DNA of 64,000 nt, from assembly GCA_024398965.1 (NCBI GenBank), contig JAKSIF010000010.1:25847-89846 (forward strand), read 5' to 3'. The first letter of the stretch is position 1, and each line of letters begins with the position of its first letter. This document shows positions 45,961 through 54,119 of this stretch, in pieces. This DNA comes from Fibrobacter sp. Lineage in GTDB: Bacteria > Fibrobacterota > Fibrobacteria > Fibrobacterales > Fibrobacteraceae. The translations under genes were made by a program, and so were the position numbers. The notes below the pieces were generated by a model, which ran no database searches, was not told the origin of the DNA, and saw only the letters and a list, made by a program, of their open reading frames with translations.

Positions 45961-46872
45961 CTATTTCGGGATATTCACCTTCTTCAGGATGCTCTGCAGA
46001 ATATTCTTGCTGGCCTCGGGATTGGCGCTGTCCTTGGCAAACACGCGATGTTCCATCACCGGGAAGAACACCCGCTGGATGTCGTCGGGATTTACAAAGT
46101 CACGACCATTCATGAACGCGCAAGCCTGAGCCATACGGATCAAGTTCAAGCCGGCTCGAGGACTTGCGGCCAAACGTACGCCACCGTCATTACGGGTTGC
46201 CTGCACTAGGGTAACCACATAACGTTCCAAAGATTCATCTACGTGAATTTTTTGCACAGCTTCGCGAGTCTTCAGAATTTCTTCCGGCGTAGTCACTGCT
46301 ACCACCTTATCGATGGGTCGACCTTCTCGATGGCTGCGCAAAATCTGCAGTTCCGTTTCCTCAGTAGGATACCCTACGGAAATGCGAATCATGAAGCGGT
46401 CCATCTGGGCTTCGGGCAGCGGGAACACACCATGGAATTCCACCGGATTTTCCGTAGCCAGCACCATAAACAATTCCGGCAGCTTGTGGCGATCCCCTTC
46501 CAAAGACACCTGACGTTCTTCCATTGCCTCAAGCAGGGAACTCTGAGTTCTTGGGGATGCACGATTGATTTCATCCGCCAGAAGAATCTGGGTAAACACA
46601 GGACCCTTCTTGATATTGAACTCGCCAGTTTTTGCGTTATAGACCGCACCGCCCGTCACATCAGCAGGAAGCAGATCCGGAGTAAACTGGATTCGTGCAA
46701 AGTCCGCCCCCACAGCGGCAGCCAAGGCCTTGGAAAGCGTAGTCTTACCTGTACCAGGAACATCTTCAATGAGCACGTGGCCATCAGCCAGCAAGGCCAT
46801 CAATAAAAGTTCAACGGTATCGTTCTTGCCAAGAAGAACATTATTCAAAGCGGAAGTTAAAGACTTGATCAT
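45961..46872 (-). CDS. MoxR-family AAA+ ATPase
   Basis: MoxR proteins are chaperone-like ATPases that mature or activate partner proteins. The 303-aa protein has Walker A GTGKTT (40-45), Walker B LLADEINRA (97-105), the LLEAMEERQV segment and sensor motifs ATENPVEFHG and RFMIRI. It opens a cluster moxR-DUF58-transglutaminase-FISUMP lipoprotein on one strand. The ATG follows TATATT-TGTGGT with no Shine-Dalgarno. The upstream terminator of the GT2 gene abuts this promoter. Confidence 0.95.
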   Translation of the reverse strand: MIKSLTSALNNVLLGKNDTVELLLMALLADGHVLIEDVPGTGKTTLSKALAAAVGADFARIQFTPDLLPADVTGGAVYNAKTGEFNIKKGPVFTQILLADEINRASPRTQSSLLEAMEERQVSLEGDRHKLPELFMVLATENPVEFHGVFPLPEAQMDRFMIRISVGYPTEETELQILRSHREGRPIDKVVAVTTPEEILKTREAVQKIHVDESLERYVVTLVQATRNDGGVRLAASPRAGLNLIRMAQACAFMNGRDFVNPDDIQRVFFPVMEHRVFAKDSANPEASKNILQSILKKVNIPK

Positions 46873-46888
46873 ACCACAAATATATATT

Positions 46889-46925
46889 CAAAAAAATCCG
46901 TCTGGTTCACGCAACCATACGGATT
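46889..46925 (-). terminator. Terminator of the GT2 gene abutting the moxR promoter
   Basis: Minus strand AATCCGTATGGTT and AACCAGACGGATT form the stem, followed by TTTTTT that ends 5 bp before the moxR -10 box. Confidence 0.85.
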
Positions 46926-46952
46926 GGAATAGGTTTTATCACTGATTTATGT

Positions 46953-47729
46953 TTATTTCATCCATAAGCGCCGCCATACCAGACGAAGGCAACGCAAACC
47001 GTAATTTACCACATTCAAGTTGGAGGTTTCCTCGGCATAGACCGTTGGAATGGGAAGTTCCCCAACCTTAAATCCTCGGGCGTCCGCAATGGCGATCAGC
47101 TCCAGATCAATATCAAAGCTGGTACTCAGTTTTTCAAGGTCCAAGGTTTTCAGGAAATCCGTTCGGTACAGTATAAAGCCGCTATGACGATCCGTCAACT
47201 TCTGTTTGAACGCCAGGTTTTCCAACGCCGTCAAGAAAGCGCCGCCAACACGTTTATGGAGGGGCATGTTTCCCTTCTTGGCACCGCCGGCAACCGCGTG
47301 ACGAGAGCCCTGCAGCAAAGCAAGCGGTGCAGACTCCCTACCCTGTCTATCCGTGGCTCTGAATTTTTCCAGATGATCCAAGAACTTGTCCAGCAAAGCT
47401 GCAGGATACTGACCATCCCCGTGAAGGCAGGCAACGAACTTTGCACCAGAGGCAATTCCCTCGGTCAAGCCCTTCTTTACCACAGCTCCATAACCGCTGT
47501 TTTTTTCAAAGCAGAAATAATCCAAACGGCAAGCAGCCTGGTCTCCGTACTTTTCTCGGACTAGCTTTGCATACTCGTAAAAAGCCTTTTCCGTTCCGTC
47601 CCTTGAGCCATCATTTACAACAAGTATTCTGGAGCGATCCCACACTTCGGCAGGAATCTTCGAAAGAACCTCCGCCAGGGTCTTTTCCACGTTGTAGGCG
47701 GGAACGAAGATAAAAGAATCAAACCGCAT
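46953..47729 (-). CDS. Family 2 glycosyltransferase
   Basis: The 258-aa protein has an inverting GT-A fold: FVPAYNVEKTLAEVL, the nucleotide-binding ILVVNDGSRDGT, LHGDGQYPA (acidic DxD-like metal site) and GFILYRTDFL. It resembles the dolichyl/undecaprenyl-phosphate sugar transferase branch but lacks C-terminal membrane helices. It is 17 nt downstream of the SDR gene and likely co-transcribed. The acceptor is unknown. Confidence 0.88.
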   Translation of the reverse strand: MRFDSFIFVPAYNVEKTLAEVLSKIPAEVWDRSRILVVNDGSRDGTEKAFYEYAKLVREKYGDQAACRLDYFCFEKNSGYGAVVKKGLTEGIASGAKFVACLHGDGQYPAALLDKFLDHLEKFRATDRQGRESAPLALLQGSRHAVAGGAKKGNMPLHKRVGGAFLTALENLAFKQKLTDRHSGFILYRTDFLKTLDLEKLSTSFDIDLELIAIADARGFKVGELPIPTVYAEETSNLNVVNYGLRCLRLVWRRLWMK

Positions 47730-47746
47730 CTTAGATTCTATCGAGG

Positions 47747-48826
47747 CTACGCCTCTCCAGAATGACGTTCAACAGAATAGTATTTCACAAACCAACGCAA
47801 GGATTCTTCCAGCACAGCTTTCAAGGGAGTTCTAGCCCTGAAACCAAGCAGGCGCTCCGCCTTTTCAACGTTGGGCAGACGACGCATGGAATCTTCGTAG
47901 CCGGCACCGTAGTACGCAACACCATCTACGATTTGCGGTACAGGAATGGAATTTTCATCAACACCACGAATCTGAGCGTAAATGTTTCTCATCATCTGGG
48001 AAAGTTCGGCAATGCTCAGCTCATTATCGGGATTGCCAACATTGAATGCCTGGCCCAGGGCGGGATTTTCGCCTTCGGCACCTGCGGCAAAAAGACTAAA
48101 CATAAAGTCCACCGCATCGTGAACAGAAGTAAAGCTGCGCTTTGCAGCACCTCCGTTCACCAGCATGAAGGGTTCACCTCGAACCAGGGCCGTAGAGAAG
48201 TTGGCAAGGACTCGCGGGATACCTTCCCCATCAACTCCGGGCATAAAGTCCATGAAGGGGCCCACAAAATTAAAGGGGCGAACCACTGTCCAGTTCAAGC
48301 CGGGCAAGCCTGCGATATAGCGTTCCGCCAGAAGTTTCGCCGTGGCATAGCTCCAGCGGCTAGCCGTCACAGCGCCAAAAGTCAGTTCGGAAGAGTCCTC
48401 GTCGAGAAGGCCGGAGGTAGCGCTAGTCTTTCCGTAGATTTCCGACGTGGAAAAATGAATGAGCCATGAACCGCTCTTGGCACAGGCATCCGCCAGACGT
48501 GCCGGATGATCGTAGTTACTGCGGATAACCTCTGCGGATTCAGCCATATAACGGCTTGGCGTACAAATGGCAGCCAGATTCACAACCAGCGGGAAACGTG
48601 CTATACGTTCCACCACCAGCGGGTTCGCCAGGTCTGCACAAAGGAATTCTACCCGAGGGTTTGCCAAGTGCTGCTGGATGCGGTAGGATTCCAGGTCTAC
48701 GCCAAAGACCCGCCAATTGGTTCTTTCAAGGACCGCCTGCAGAAGGTGACTACCAATAAAACCACCGCAGCCCACAAGAGCCACGGTGATGGAATTATCC
48801 TGAAAGTTTAGGTAACGGGGATTCAC
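47747..48826 (-). CDS. ArnA-like UDP-glucuronate decarboxylase-type SDR enzyme
   Basis: The ~360-aa protein is an extended short-chain dehydrogenase with the NAD motif GCGGFIGSHL, STSEIYG and the YxxxK pair in WSYATAKLL. The stretches LDEDSSELTFG, RPFNFVGPFMD, VNGGAAKRSFT, NVGNPDNE and YYGAGYEDSMRRLP align by eye with the ArnA decarboxylase domain and UDP-apiose/xylose synthases, so oxidative decarboxylation of UDP-glucuronate to a UDP-pentose is the likely reaction. No ATG is available. GTG at 48826 or TTG at 48847 are the options; GTG is shown with modest support. The last residues overlap an intergenic-type repeat. It sits between a lipoprotein and a GT2 gene. Confidence 0.85.
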   Translation of the reverse strand: MNPRYLNFQDNSITVALVGCGGFIGSHLLQAVLERTNWRVFGVDLESYRIQQHLANPRVEFLCADLANPLVVERIARFPLVVNLAAICTPSRYMAESAEVIRSNYDHPARLADACAKSGSWLIHFSTSEIYGKTSATSGLLDEDSSELTFGAVTASRWSYATAKLLAERYIAGLPGLNWTVVRPFNFVGPFMDFMPGVDGEGIPRVLANFSTALVRGEPFMLVNGGAAKRSFTSVHDAVDFMFSLFAAGAEGENPALGQAFNVGNPDNELSIAELSQMMRNIYAQIRGVDENSIPVPQIVDGVAYYGAGYEDSMRRLPNVEKAERLLGFRARTPLKAVLEESLRWFVKYYSVERHSGEA

Positions 48827-48857
48827 GTTTCCAAATTCACCCTGCAAAAGGCAAGGG

Positions 48858-49352
48858 TTACTTGGTCACCTTGAAGGTGGCAGAATTGCCGGCCTTACGG
48901 GTTTGTTCGTAGGGAATCACTCGGATAATGGCGGTTTCGGTAGGTTCAGCCACATCTTCGGTCAGCTTGACCTTCTGTTCGTAGCAAGTCTTACCATCCG
49001 GTTCTTCGGGACCTGCAGATTCTTCCAGCATATCCACGCCTTCGTCATCTTCGGAGGTCTTGAATACAAAGCGATAGCCGGATCCCTGAACGTCGGAACC
49101 GTAAATCACGGTAATGGTTTCACCCATCTTGAAGGATTCACCTTCCTTAGGTGCAACAACCTTTACCCCGTTAGAAACAGAGCAGTCCAGAGCAGGCAAA
49201 TTGGAAGAACCTTCCTCACTAGAAGAAGAAATTTCCTTACTGGAAGAAGACTTGGGAGAATCTTCGGAAGATGCGGAAGAGGAATCGTCGCAAGCGACCA
49301 AACCAAATGCAGCCAAACCAACAGACAAAACCAGGGAACGGGTAAACTTCAT
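48858..49352 (-). CDS. Serine-rich lipoprotein with KRE9/KNH-like domain
   Basis: The 164-aa product has a lipobox (FGLVACDDSS), a Ser/Glu-rich spacer (~22-52) and a beta-sandwich domain starting VKVVAPKEGESFKMGETITVIYG, similar to KRE9/KNH-type Ser-Thr-rich membrane-anchor domains. Function is unknown; surface location is inferred. Of two close in-frame ATGs the second is followed directly by the signal peptide and is preferred. The SDR gene follows within ~30 nt. Confidence 0.8.
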   Translation of the reverse strand: MKFTRSLVLSVGLAAFGLVACDDSSSASSEDSPKSSSSKEISSSSEEGSSNLPALDCSVSNGVKVVAPKEGESFKMGETITVIYGSDVQGSGYRFVFKTSEDDEGVDMLEESAGPEEPDGKTCYEQKVKLTEDVAEPTETAIIRVIPYEQTRKAGNSATFKVTK

Positions 49353-49456
49353 ATTAAACCTCATCTTTTTTTACAGGGGTTAATATATAAAAACCAAACC
49401 ATCTCTGCAAAAAAGCGCAAAATCTAGTGATAAAAAACCGAACATACTGCACAAAA

Positions 49457-49471
49457 TGTCACTCAGTGACA
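49457..49471. promoter_or_regulatory. Palindrome TGTCA-N5-TGACA upstream of parE
   Basis: TGTCACT-C-AGTGACA is a perfect 15-bp palindrome in the divergent gap between the lipoprotein and parE. The TGTCA-N5-TGACA core matches the site upstream of pncC (4519-4533). An A/T-rich TATATATTAT follows. Confidence 0.45.
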
Positions 49472-49610
49472 AAAATTTTTTATATATTATCCGCGAATCA
49501 AGGATTTAAGGGTGATTCCGTCCCAGGAAATACCGGAAAAATTCCTAAAATTGCCAAAAATTTGACTCAACTATAGATTTTACTAGCGAAATTAAGGGTT
49601 TATCTAGGCT

Positions 49611-51461
49611 ATGGCAGTAAAATACGACGAAAGCAATATTAAAACATTGGATTGGTACGAACATATCCGCATGCGTCCGGGTATGTACATCGGTAAACTT
49701 GGCGATGGTCAGAGCCCCGATGACGGCATTTATGTTCTCGCAAAGGAAGTGATCGACAACTCCATCGACGAATTCGCCATGGGTGCCGGCAAGAAGATTG
49801 AAATCACCATGGAAGACCATGCCTGCCGCGTCCGCGACTATGGCCGTGGCATCCCCCTGGAAAAGGTCATCGACTGCGTCAGCAAGATGAACACCGGTGG
49901 TAAGTACGATTCCGAAGCCTTCCAGAAGTCCGTGGGTATGAACGGTGTGGGTACCAAAGCGGTGAACGCCCTCTCCACCACTTTCGTTGTCCGCAGTATC
50001 CGCGACGGCCGCGTGAAAAAGGCCGAATTCAGCAAGGGTATCCTTACCAAGGACTACAAGATCGAGGCTACCAACGAAAAGAACGGTACCGAAATCTACT
50101 TCGTGCCCGACAACGACCTTTTCAAGAACTTCAGGTTCCTTCCGGCCTACATGGAAGAAAAGATCTGGAACTACGCTTACCTGAACACAGGCTTGTCCCT
50201 CATCATGAACGACAAGACCTACGTAAGCCCCAACGGTCTTTTGGACCTCTTGCACAGCCGTACCGACGACACCATCCGCTACGACGTCATCCACTGCAAG
50301 AGCAAGGATATCGAGTTCGCCATCACCCATTCCAACCAGGAAGGTGAACATTACTTTAGCTTCGTGAACGGCCAGCACACCACCCAGGGTGGTACTCATC
50401 AGGCAGCCTTCCGCGAAGGCGTGGTCAAGGGCATCCGCGACCATTTCAAGAAGGAATTCGACGCCAGCGACGTGCGTAACTGCATTATCGGCGCCATTTC
50501 CGTACGTATCCAGGAACCGGTTTTCGAATCCCAGACCAAGACCAAGCTGGGCAGCACCACTACCGCTCCCAACGGCCCCGCACTTCGCTCCTGGATCGTG
50601 GACTACGTGGCCAAGGAACTGGACAACTACCTTCACAAGAACGAAGCCGTTGCCAAGGCAATGCTGGACCGCATCAACCAGAACGAAAAGCTCCGCAAGG
50701 ACCTGGCTGGTGTAAAAAAGCTGGCCAACGAACGCGCCAAGAAGGCAAATCTTAACAACAAGAAGCTTCGTGACTGTTCCGTACACCTTACCGATGCAAA
50801 GAACCCGCTGAAGAACGAAACCATGATCTTCATTACCGAAGGTAACTCTGCATCCGGTACCATCACTACGGCACGCAATCCCAAGACCCAGGCAGTGTTC
50901 AGCCTTCGCGGTAAGCCGCTGAACAGTTTCGGCCTGAGCAAGAAGATTGTTTACGAAAACGAAGAATGGAACCTGCTGCAGGCAGCCTTGAACATCGAAA
51001 ACGGTCTGGAAGACCTGCGCTACGACAAGGTGATTATTGCAACCGATGCCGACGTGGACGGTATGCACATCCGCCTGCTTCTCATGACCTTCTTCCTGCA
51101 GTTCTTCCCGGAACTGGTGGCAGAAAAGCACCTGTACATTCTGCAGGCCCCCCTGTTCCGCGTCCGCCACAAGAAGGACAAGACCAAGACCTTCTACTGC
51201 TACGACGAAGAGGAGCGCGACCGCGCCGCCAAGGAAATCACCAAGAAGGATCTGGAAATCACCCGATTCAAAGGTCTTGGCGAAATGGACTCCGAAGACT
51301 TTAAGCTTCTGATCGGCGAAAACATGCACCTGGAAACAGTGACCATGCCTACCGACGCTTCCCTGGGTAAAATGCTTGAATATTACATGGGCAAGAACAC
51401 CCAGAGCCGTCAGGACTTTATTGTTGAAAACCTTAGAACTGAAGCCGTTGAGGAGCTGTAA
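49611..51461 (+). CDS. parE: DNA topoisomerase IV subunit B (ParE type)
   Basis: This ATPase subunit of a type IIA topoisomerase decatenates daughter chromosomes. The 616-aa protein has the GHKL motifs EVIDNSIDE (Glu46, Asn50), RDYGRGIP and MNGVGTKAVNA, and a TOPRIM domain with Glu410 in EGNSASG and DADVDG (479-484). Absence of a long insertion and the phrase SLRGKPLNSFGLSKK fit Bacteroidetes-type ParE rather than GyrB. EGNSA replaces the usual EGDSA. parC follows 2 nt after the stop. No strong Shine-Dalgarno is seen before the ATG. Confidence 0.93.
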   Translation: MAVKYDESNIKTLDWYEHIRMRPGMYIGKLGDGQSPDDGIYVLAKEVIDNSIDEFAMGAGKKIEITMEDHACRVRDYGRGIPLEKVIDCVSKMNTGGKYDSEAFQKSVGMNGVGTKAVNALSTTFVVRSIRDGRVKKAEFSKGILTKDYKIEATNEKNGTEIYFVPDNDLFKNFRFLPAYMEEKIWNYAYLNTGLSLIMNDKTYVSPNGLLDLLHSRTDDTIRYDVIHCKSKDIEFAITHSNQEGEHYFSFVNGQHTTQGGTHQAAFREGVVKGIRDHFKKEFDASDVRNCIIGAISVRIQEPVFESQTKTKLGSTTTAPNGPALRSWIVDYVAKELDNYLHKNEAVAKAMLDRINQNEKLRKDLAGVKKLANERAKKANLNNKKLRDCSVHLTDAKNPLKNETMIFITEGNSASGTITTARNPKTQAVFSLRGKPLNSFGLSKKIVYENEEWNLLQAALNIENGLEDLRYDKVIIATDADVDGMHIRLLLMTFFLQFFPELVAEKHLYILQAPLFRVRHKKDKTKTFYCYDEEERDRAAKEITKKDLEITRFKGLGEMDSEDFKLLIGENMHLETVTMPTDASLGKMLEYYMGKNTQSRQDFIVENLRTEAVEEL

Positions 51462-51463
51462 TC

Positions 51464-54004
51464 ATGGATGAAGAACAGAAAACACTAGGCCTCTCCAACG
51501 TAAATCATCTGGAAAAGCTGTATAACGGCTGGTTCCTGGACTACGCAAGCTACACCATCCTTGACCGTGCCGTGCCTTATTTCGAAGACGGCCTCAAGCC
51601 GGTGCAGCGCCGCATTCTGCACACCCTTTTCGAAATGCACGATGGCAGCTTCCACAAGGTGGCAGGTATCGTAGGTGATACCATGCATTACCACCCCCAT
51701 GGCGACGCTTCTATCTACAGCGCCCTGGTGAACATGGGCCAGAAGAACCTGCTCATCGAGCCCCAGGGTAACTGGGGTAACCCCCTCACCGGTAACGAAG
51801 CCGCTGCTCCCCGTTACATCGAAGGTAAGCTTTCCGACTTCGCCGTCGAGGTGATGTTCAACCCGGAAACTACGGAATGGATTCCCAACTACGATGGTCG
51901 TTCCAAGGAACCGGTTTCCTTGCCCGCCAAGTTCCCCATTGTGCTTGCACAGGGCGTCGATGGTATTGCCGTAGGCCTTTCCACCACCATCCTCCCCCAC
52001 AATTTCAAGGAACTTTGCCAGGCCAGCATCGACTACCTGCGTGGCCGTAAGTTCGTTCTTTACCCGGACTTCTTTACCGGCGGCATCATCGACGTCAGCG
52101 AATACGACGACGGTCGTCGCGGCGGCCGCCTCAAGGTCCGCGCCCGCATCGAAAAGGTGGACAACAAGACTCTCGCCATCCGTGAAATCCCCTTCGGAAC
52201 CACTACGGACAGCCTGATCGACTCCATCGTCAAGGCCAATGACAAGGGCAAGATCAAGGTGAAGCAGATCGTGGACCACACCACCGAAAACGTGGAAATC
52301 CTGGTTCATCTGCAGCCTGGTACCGACCCCCAGGTGGCAATCGACGCCCTCTATGCATTTACCGACTGCCAGACCACCTTGGCAGCCAACTCCTGCGTCA
52401 TTATCGACAAGAAGCCCAAGTTCAGTAGCACTACCGAACTTCTGAAGCTTTCTACAGACCACACCGTTCACCTGCTGGACTGGGAACTGGATAACCAGCT
52501 CAAGCACCTGCAGGACCAGTGGCACATGACCAGCCTTGAAAAGATCTTCATCGAGCACGAAGTCTATGAAGTGATCAAGCAGGCCAAGACCCACGAAGAA
52601 ATGGTGCAGTTGATCGACGACGGCTTGAAGCCCTATGTGCGCAAGCTCCGTCGCGAAGTGACCCGCGAAGAAATTCTCAAGTTGGCAGAAATCCCCGTCC
52701 GCAGAATCAGCCGTTTCGACCGCAAGAAGGCCGACGAATTGCTGAAGGAACTGGACGCAAAGATTGAAGAAGTCAACTACAACAAGGAGCATTTGACCGA
52801 CTACGCCGTCAACTACTTCAAGAACATTCTCAAGAAGTATGGCGAAGGTCGCGACCGCAAGACTGAAATCGGCGAATTTGGCACCGTCAGCGCAGTCCAT
52901 GTGGCTCTGGCCAACCAGAAGCTCTACGTGAACCGCAAGGAAGGCTTCGTCGGCACCGGCATGAAGAAGGAAGAATACCTCTTCGACGTGTCCGAGTACG
53001 ACGACCTTATCGTGTTCAAGGCCGATGGCAGCTTCAAGGTGGTTAAGGTCAGCGACAAGGACTTCGTAGGCAAGGACATCATCCTTGTTGAAAAGTTCAA
53101 GAAGGACGACGACCGCCATATCTATAACGTCATCCACCAGGATGGCAAGGAAGGCACCGCCTACATCAAGCGCTTCAACGTGGGTGGCGTTACCCGCGAC
53201 AAGGACTACTTCATGGGCAAGGGCAAGCCGGGCAGCAAGATTCTTTACCTGTCCAGCAACCTAAACGGCGAAGCCGAAGTGGTGGAAGTCACCCTGAAGC
53301 CCCGCCCCCGTACCAAGCTGAACTTCGAAGTGGATTTCAGTTCTGTAGAAGTGAAGGGTCGTGGCGCCATTGGCAATATCGTCACCAAGTACCCCATCAA
53401 GAGCATCAAGCGCACCCGCAAGGGCGTTAGCACCTTGGGCGCACGCGTGCTGTACTTCGATGCCCCCAGCGGCATCATCAGCACCCAGAAGAAGGGCGAC
53501 CGCATCGGTGAATTCGGCGAAAAGGACAAGATCCTTATCGTGAAGGAAAACGGAACTGCACGAGTCCATGACATGGCAGACCCGATCCTGATCGGTACAG
53601 GCATCAAGTACATTCACAAGTACGATCCTGCACAGGTCTTCAGTATACTGTACTTCGAAGGCGGGAACTTCAACTACATGGTCAAGCGCTTCAATTTGGA
53701 AGGCTGCCCCATGACAACGGAGTTCAGCCTCATCAGTGACCATAAGGATTCCCAGATGATCGAGTTCTTCGCAACCGACGACGCCCGCGAACTGATGGAA
53801 TACCAGGTTGGCCGCGAAGTCCAGAAGGAAGAACTGGATCTGACGGAAATGGCCGATGTCAAGGGCTATAAGGCTCTGGGCAGCAAGTTCACCGCCAAGA
53901 AGGTAAAGCGCGTCAGCCGTATCTCCCCCGCCGATCCGTTCTGCGATTCCGTAGAAGAAGACGGCGATGAAGACAGTGGCGAAGAGCCGGATCTCTTCAA
54001 GTAA
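51464..54004 (+). CDS. parC: DNA topoisomerase IV subunit A (ParC type)
   Basis: This subunit makes the double-strand break. The 846-aa protein has the winged-helix CAP region with GDTMHYHPHGDASIY and catalytic Tyr118 (APRYIE), the tower and coiled-coil region, and a C-terminal beta-pinwheel (~500-800) without the GyrA box, which favours ParC. The C-terminus is acidic. Pairing with parE in one operon matches topoisomerase IV; GyrA/GyrB are expected elsewhere. A quinolone-site Ser/Asp region lies just after HPHG (Asp81, Ser83). Confidence 0.93.
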   Translation: MDEEQKTLGLSNVNHLEKLYNGWFLDYASYTILDRAVPYFEDGLKPVQRRILHTLFEMHDGSFHKVAGIVGDTMHYHPHGDASIYSALVNMGQKNLLIEPQGNWGNPLTGNEAAAPRYIEGKLSDFAVEVMFNPETTEWIPNYDGRSKEPVSLPAKFPIVLAQGVDGIAVGLSTTILPHNFKELCQASIDYLRGRKFVLYPDFFTGGIIDVSEYDDGRRGGRLKVRARIEKVDNKTLAIREIPFGTTTDSLIDSIVKANDKGKIKVKQIVDHTTENVEILVHLQPGTDPQVAIDALYAFTDCQTTLAANSCVIIDKKPKFSSTTELLKLSTDHTVHLLDWELDNQLKHLQDQWHMTSLEKIFIEHEVYEVIKQAKTHEEMVQLIDDGLKPYVRKLRREVTREEILKLAEIPVRRISRFDRKKADELLKELDAKIEEVNYNKEHLTDYAVNYFKNILKKYGEGRDRKTEIGEFGTVSAVHVALANQKLYVNRKEGFVGTGMKKEEYLFDVSEYDDLIVFKADGSFKVVKVSDKDFVGKDIILVEKFKKDDDRHIYNVIHQDGKEGTAYIKRFNVGGVTRDKDYFMGKGKPGSKILYLSSNLNGEAEVVEVTLKPRPRTKLNFEVDFSSVEVKGRGAIGNIVTKYPIKSIKRTRKGVSTLGARVLYFDAPSGIISTQKKGDRIGEFGEKDKILIVKENGTARVHDMADPILIGTGIKYIHKYDPAQVFSILYFEGGNFNYMVKRFNLEGCPMTTEFSLISDHKDSQMIEFFATDDARELMEYQVGREVQKEELDLTEMADVKGYKALGSKFTAKKVKRVSRISPADPFCDSVEEDGDEDSGEEPDLFK

Positions 54005-54065
54005 GGATTCCGGCGATGCGGTTCGCACCGCAATCCAGAATTCGTAAAATCGTCTAGAATAAGAA

Positions 54066-54097
54066 AAACACCTTGGTAAAAGCCAAGGTGTTTTTTG
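54066..54097. terminator. Terminator between parC and nadE
   Basis: ACACCTTGG and CCAAGGTGT form the stem around TAAAAG, followed by six Ts. Confidence 0.85.
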
Positions 54098-54119
54098 AAT
54101 CGCTGAAGCTTGCAGCCAG

